A stretch of DNA of 8,284 bases from Bacteroidota bacterium. GTDB lineage: Bacteria; Bacteroidota; Bacteroidia; Bacteroidales; B18-G4. Location: assembly GCA_030635045.1 (NCBI GenBank), contig DAOVZP010000050.1, positions 1 to 8,284 of the forward strand. The letters run 5' to 3'. The notes under the pieces were generated by a model. The model searched no databases and was not told the DNA's origin. It saw nothing but the letters and a program-made list of their open reading frames with translations. This document shows positions 7,322-8,284 of this stretch, one piece after another (position 1 is the stretch's first letter; each line of letters opens with the position of its first letter). Made by a program: the position numbers and the translations under genes.

Positions 7322-7800
7322 GAAACACTGCCGTCCTCAATAGCTTCAAGCGTCAGGCCCGGCTCAGCATCATATTTTTGAAGTGTGCGGCTGAGGTTAA
7401 GGTCAGAACCACTCGAAGCATATGACTTGTTAAGATAATTTTCCAGTGCAAGGCGGATATCTTCAGGAAATAATTCCTCTTCAAAAAATGGAATCATTAT
7501 TTGCCGGTAAACATCCTTCCATTCCCTGCCATGTGCCCTGACCCTGTTGCCATGCTTTTCCCAAACCAGCATATGGGCAATTTCATGAACCAGGGTGACC
7601 AGGAATGCAAAGCGGTTCAGATCATGATTTACTGTTACCTGGTGCCCTTTGCCATTTTGAGGAGGGCGATAATCTCCCAGCTTGGAAGATCTTGTCCTGG
7701 AAACCTTAAGATGGATATTGTATTGCTGAAGCCATTCGTAGATCAGGTCGACAGATTGTTCGGGAAGATATTTTTTCAGGATGGCCTTATATTTTTCCAT
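7219..7800 (-). CDS. SprT-like zinc metalloprotease, C-terminus frameshifted
   Basis: The uninterrupted frame gives 193 residues. The SprT-type metalloprotease core is intact: HEIAH (72-76, zinc ligands H72 and H76, catalytic E73), then HGREW (90-94), whose H90 is the expected third zinc ligand. The preceding strand TVNHDLNRFAFLVTL is typical of the family. SprT/Spartan-like proteases in other lineages act on DNA-linked or other proteins in the cytoplasm; the role of this short bacterial form is not known to me. The last 34 residues (160-193) look unnatural and result from a one-base loss after V159; the real tail continues in another frame to 7190. The catalytic part is upstream, so the truncated product might still be active. 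The ATG at 7798-7800 overlaps the end of the small lipoprotein gene by 14 bases, suggesting translational coupling. Confidence 0.87.
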   Translation of the reverse strand: MEKYKAILKKYLPEQSVDLIYEWLQQYNIHLKVSRTRSSKLGDYRPPQNGKGHQVTVNHDLNRFAFLVTLVHEIAHMLVWEKHGNRVRAHGREWKDVYRQIMIPFFEEELFPEDIRLALENYLNKSYASSGSDLNLSRTLQKYDAEPGLTLEAIEDGSVSACPMEKHLKKVPSSEKDIVASVLTIRGYTWLTL

Positions 7801-7990
7801 ATACTAAAACAGGACTCGTTGACGGAGTTTTATGATACGACCAGGACGGGCAATCACCGCATCTTTTTCTTTTGCCGGATTTTCTCCTCCCATACTTACT
7901 TGATGCACAAGAGGAGAATATCAAGCAGGCTGCGATCGCTAAAGAAAATATCAGGCGCAGTTTGTTCGTTTTATGAACAGTAGCAAACAT
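7787..7990 (-). CDS. Small lipoprotein-like protein with a CGDCPSW motif
   Basis: A 67-residue protein with a basic N-terminus, a hydrophobic stretch (about 13-27) and two possible lipidation cysteines: C28 in FSSC, followed by ASSK, or C22 in IAAC. The residues after C28 are very basic (YGRRKSGKRKR, 33-43) and lead into C44-G-D-C47-P-S-W. Small Bacteroidota lipoproteins with a basic linker and a C-x-x-C-P motif of this kind are familiar to me, but I know no function. The ATG at 7988-7990 is the only in-frame Met start. A promoter box lies five bases upstream, and the stop (7787-7789) lies inside the SprT-like gene. The overlap with a conserved gene and the coherent signal sequence support it as real despite its size. 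Confidence 0.75.
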   Translation of the reverse strand: MFATVHKTNKLRLIFSLAIAACLIFSSCASSKYGRRKSGKRKRCGDCPSWSYHKTPSTSPVLVYGKI

Positions 7991-7994
7991 TCTG

Positions 7995-8002
7995 CAAAAT
8001 TA
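7995..8002 (-). promoter_or_regulatory. Candidate Bacteroidota -7 promoter box for the lipoprotein/SprT pair
   Basis: On the minus strand this reads TAATTTTG, followed by CAGA and then the ATG. It is an exact match to TAnnTTTG. The expected transcript start falls on or within a base or two of the ATG, which would make the message leaderless or nearly so. No good -33 TTTG is found at the normal distance. The heptamer array at 8035-8096 begins about 33 bases further upstream. Confidence 0.45.
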
Positions 8003-8034
8003 ACGATAAAATGGTAATTTGAGTATGTGGAAAG

Positions 8035-8096
8035 GGTATGGGGTGTGGGTGTGAGGTTTGGGGTTTGGGGTTTGGGGTTTGAGGTTTGAGGTATGG
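8035..8096. repeat. G-rich heptanucleotide array in the divergent promoter region
   Basis: About nine units on the plus strand: GGTATGG, GGTGTG (six bases), GGTGTGA, GGTTTGG three times, GGTTTGA twice, GGTATGG. The array gives GGG or GGGG runs at 8034-8036, 8040-8043, 8047-8049, 8060-8063, 8067-8070, 8074-8077 and 8095-8099, so the plus strand could form a G-quadruplex. It sits between the starts of the minus-strand lipoprotein gene (7990) and the plus-strand mlaE (8174) and is probably upstream of both transcript starts. The unit GGGTTTG is close to the GGGTTTT/GGGTGTT units of the 5984-6032 array read on the minus strand. Confidence 0.85.
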
Positions 8097-8173
8097 GGGA
8101 TCATCATAGTGAATCAACTAATAAACAGTTTAACCCAAATAATAATTAACTTAGCATAAATTATCTATCTCTT

Positions 8174-8284
8174 ATGATCCGTCATTTTGGTAGTTATGTT
8201 CTCTTAATGCAGCAGGTTTTCCGGAGGCCCGACAAGGCAAGGGTTTTCTGGAGGCAGTTGCTGGTGGAATTTCAAAGCCTGGGT
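8174..8284 (+). CDS. mlaE: MlaE-family ABC transporter permease (5' part only)
   Basis: The first 37 codons of a plus-strand gene run off the window. The start MIRHFGSYVLLMQQVFRRPD followed by RVFWRQLLVEFQSLG matches, from memory, the N-terminus of Bacteroidota MlaE/YrbE permeases (pattern FGxYxLLxxxVFxRPDxxRVFxRQ...LG). MlaE is the inner-membrane permease of the Mla lipid transport system, usually followed by the MlaF ATPase and an MlaD/MCE-domain protein, which would lie beyond the window. The ATG at 8174 is the first in frame and is preceded by an AT-rich stretch (8110-8173) that must hold its promoter; TAACTTAG, one mismatch from TAnnTTTG, is one candidate. The transmembrane part is not included, so the call rests on a short segment. 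Confidence 0.72.
   Translation, partial: MIRHFGSYVLLMQQVFRRPDKARVFWRQLLVEFQSLG

Noticed and set aside
7501..7983. A 160-codon plus-strand open frame opposite the SprT-like and lipoprotein genes
   Set aside because: It is antisense to a recognisable HEIAH metalloprotease and a lipoprotein signal, and its translation has no domain-like pattern.
8034..8099. Telomere or replicon end, suggested by GGGGTTT repeats
   Set aside because: The array is short, degenerate and internal, with genes continuing on both sides, so it does not mark a DNA end.
1..8284. Defence system, prophage or mobile element
   Set aside because: No transposase, integrase, restriction, toxin or nuclease genes and no terminal inverted repeats were found; all genes are of ordinary chromosomal types.

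Overview
The window looks like an ordinary chromosomal segment of a member of the Bacteroidota, probably a Bacteroidales/Marinilabiliales-type organism. The reasons are: an S46 dipeptidyl-peptidase with the ADEGMW mature start, a membrane-anchored MutS-V ATPase of the kind common in this phylum, a TadA that reads like Bacteroidota TadA, few Shine-Dalgarno sequences, and several matches to the Bacteroidota -7 promoter box TAnnTTTG. This placement is an inference from gene content and motifs; no marker gene was compared.

Layout. All genes except the last are on the minus strand, so transcription runs right to left. From right to left: a 67-residue lipoprotein-like protein (7787-7990) overlaps a SprT-type zinc metalloprotease gene (start 7800) whose C-terminus appears broken by a one-base deletion. 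Next come a mannose-1-phosphate guanylyltransferase (6034-7131), a secreted S46 dipeptidyl-peptidase (3785-5935), a sodium:solute symporter (2303-3736) that overlaps a membrane MutS-like ATPase (517-2322) by 20 bases, and a nearly complete tadA (1-424) that runs off the left edge. On the plus strand, the first 37 codons of an MlaE-type ABC permease (8174-8284) run off the right edge. No stretch longer than 300 bases lacks a gene; the largest gap is the 183-base divergent region 7991-8173.

How the genes relate. The two overlaps (symporter/MutS-like and lipoprotein/SprT-like) suggest translational coupling. Otherwise this is a loose run of housekeeping and envelope genes: tRNA wobble editing (TadA), GDP-mannose supply (ManC-type), peptide digestion in the periplasm or outside the cell (S46), sodium-driven uptake and lipid transport (MlaE). 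No phage, transposon, CRISPR, toxin-antitoxin or defence island is visible, and I do not see a new multi-gene system.

The most unusual signal is non-coding. Three of the spacers (477-518, 5984-6032, 8035-8096) each carry a short tandem array with a period of seven bases. Two of these arrays start at the stop codon of the gene they follow. Two are G-rich enough on one strand to form G-quadruplexes. The second notable point is the frameshift at about 7321-7326: adding one T to a TTT run restores a 44-residue C-terminal tail and a 203-residue protein.
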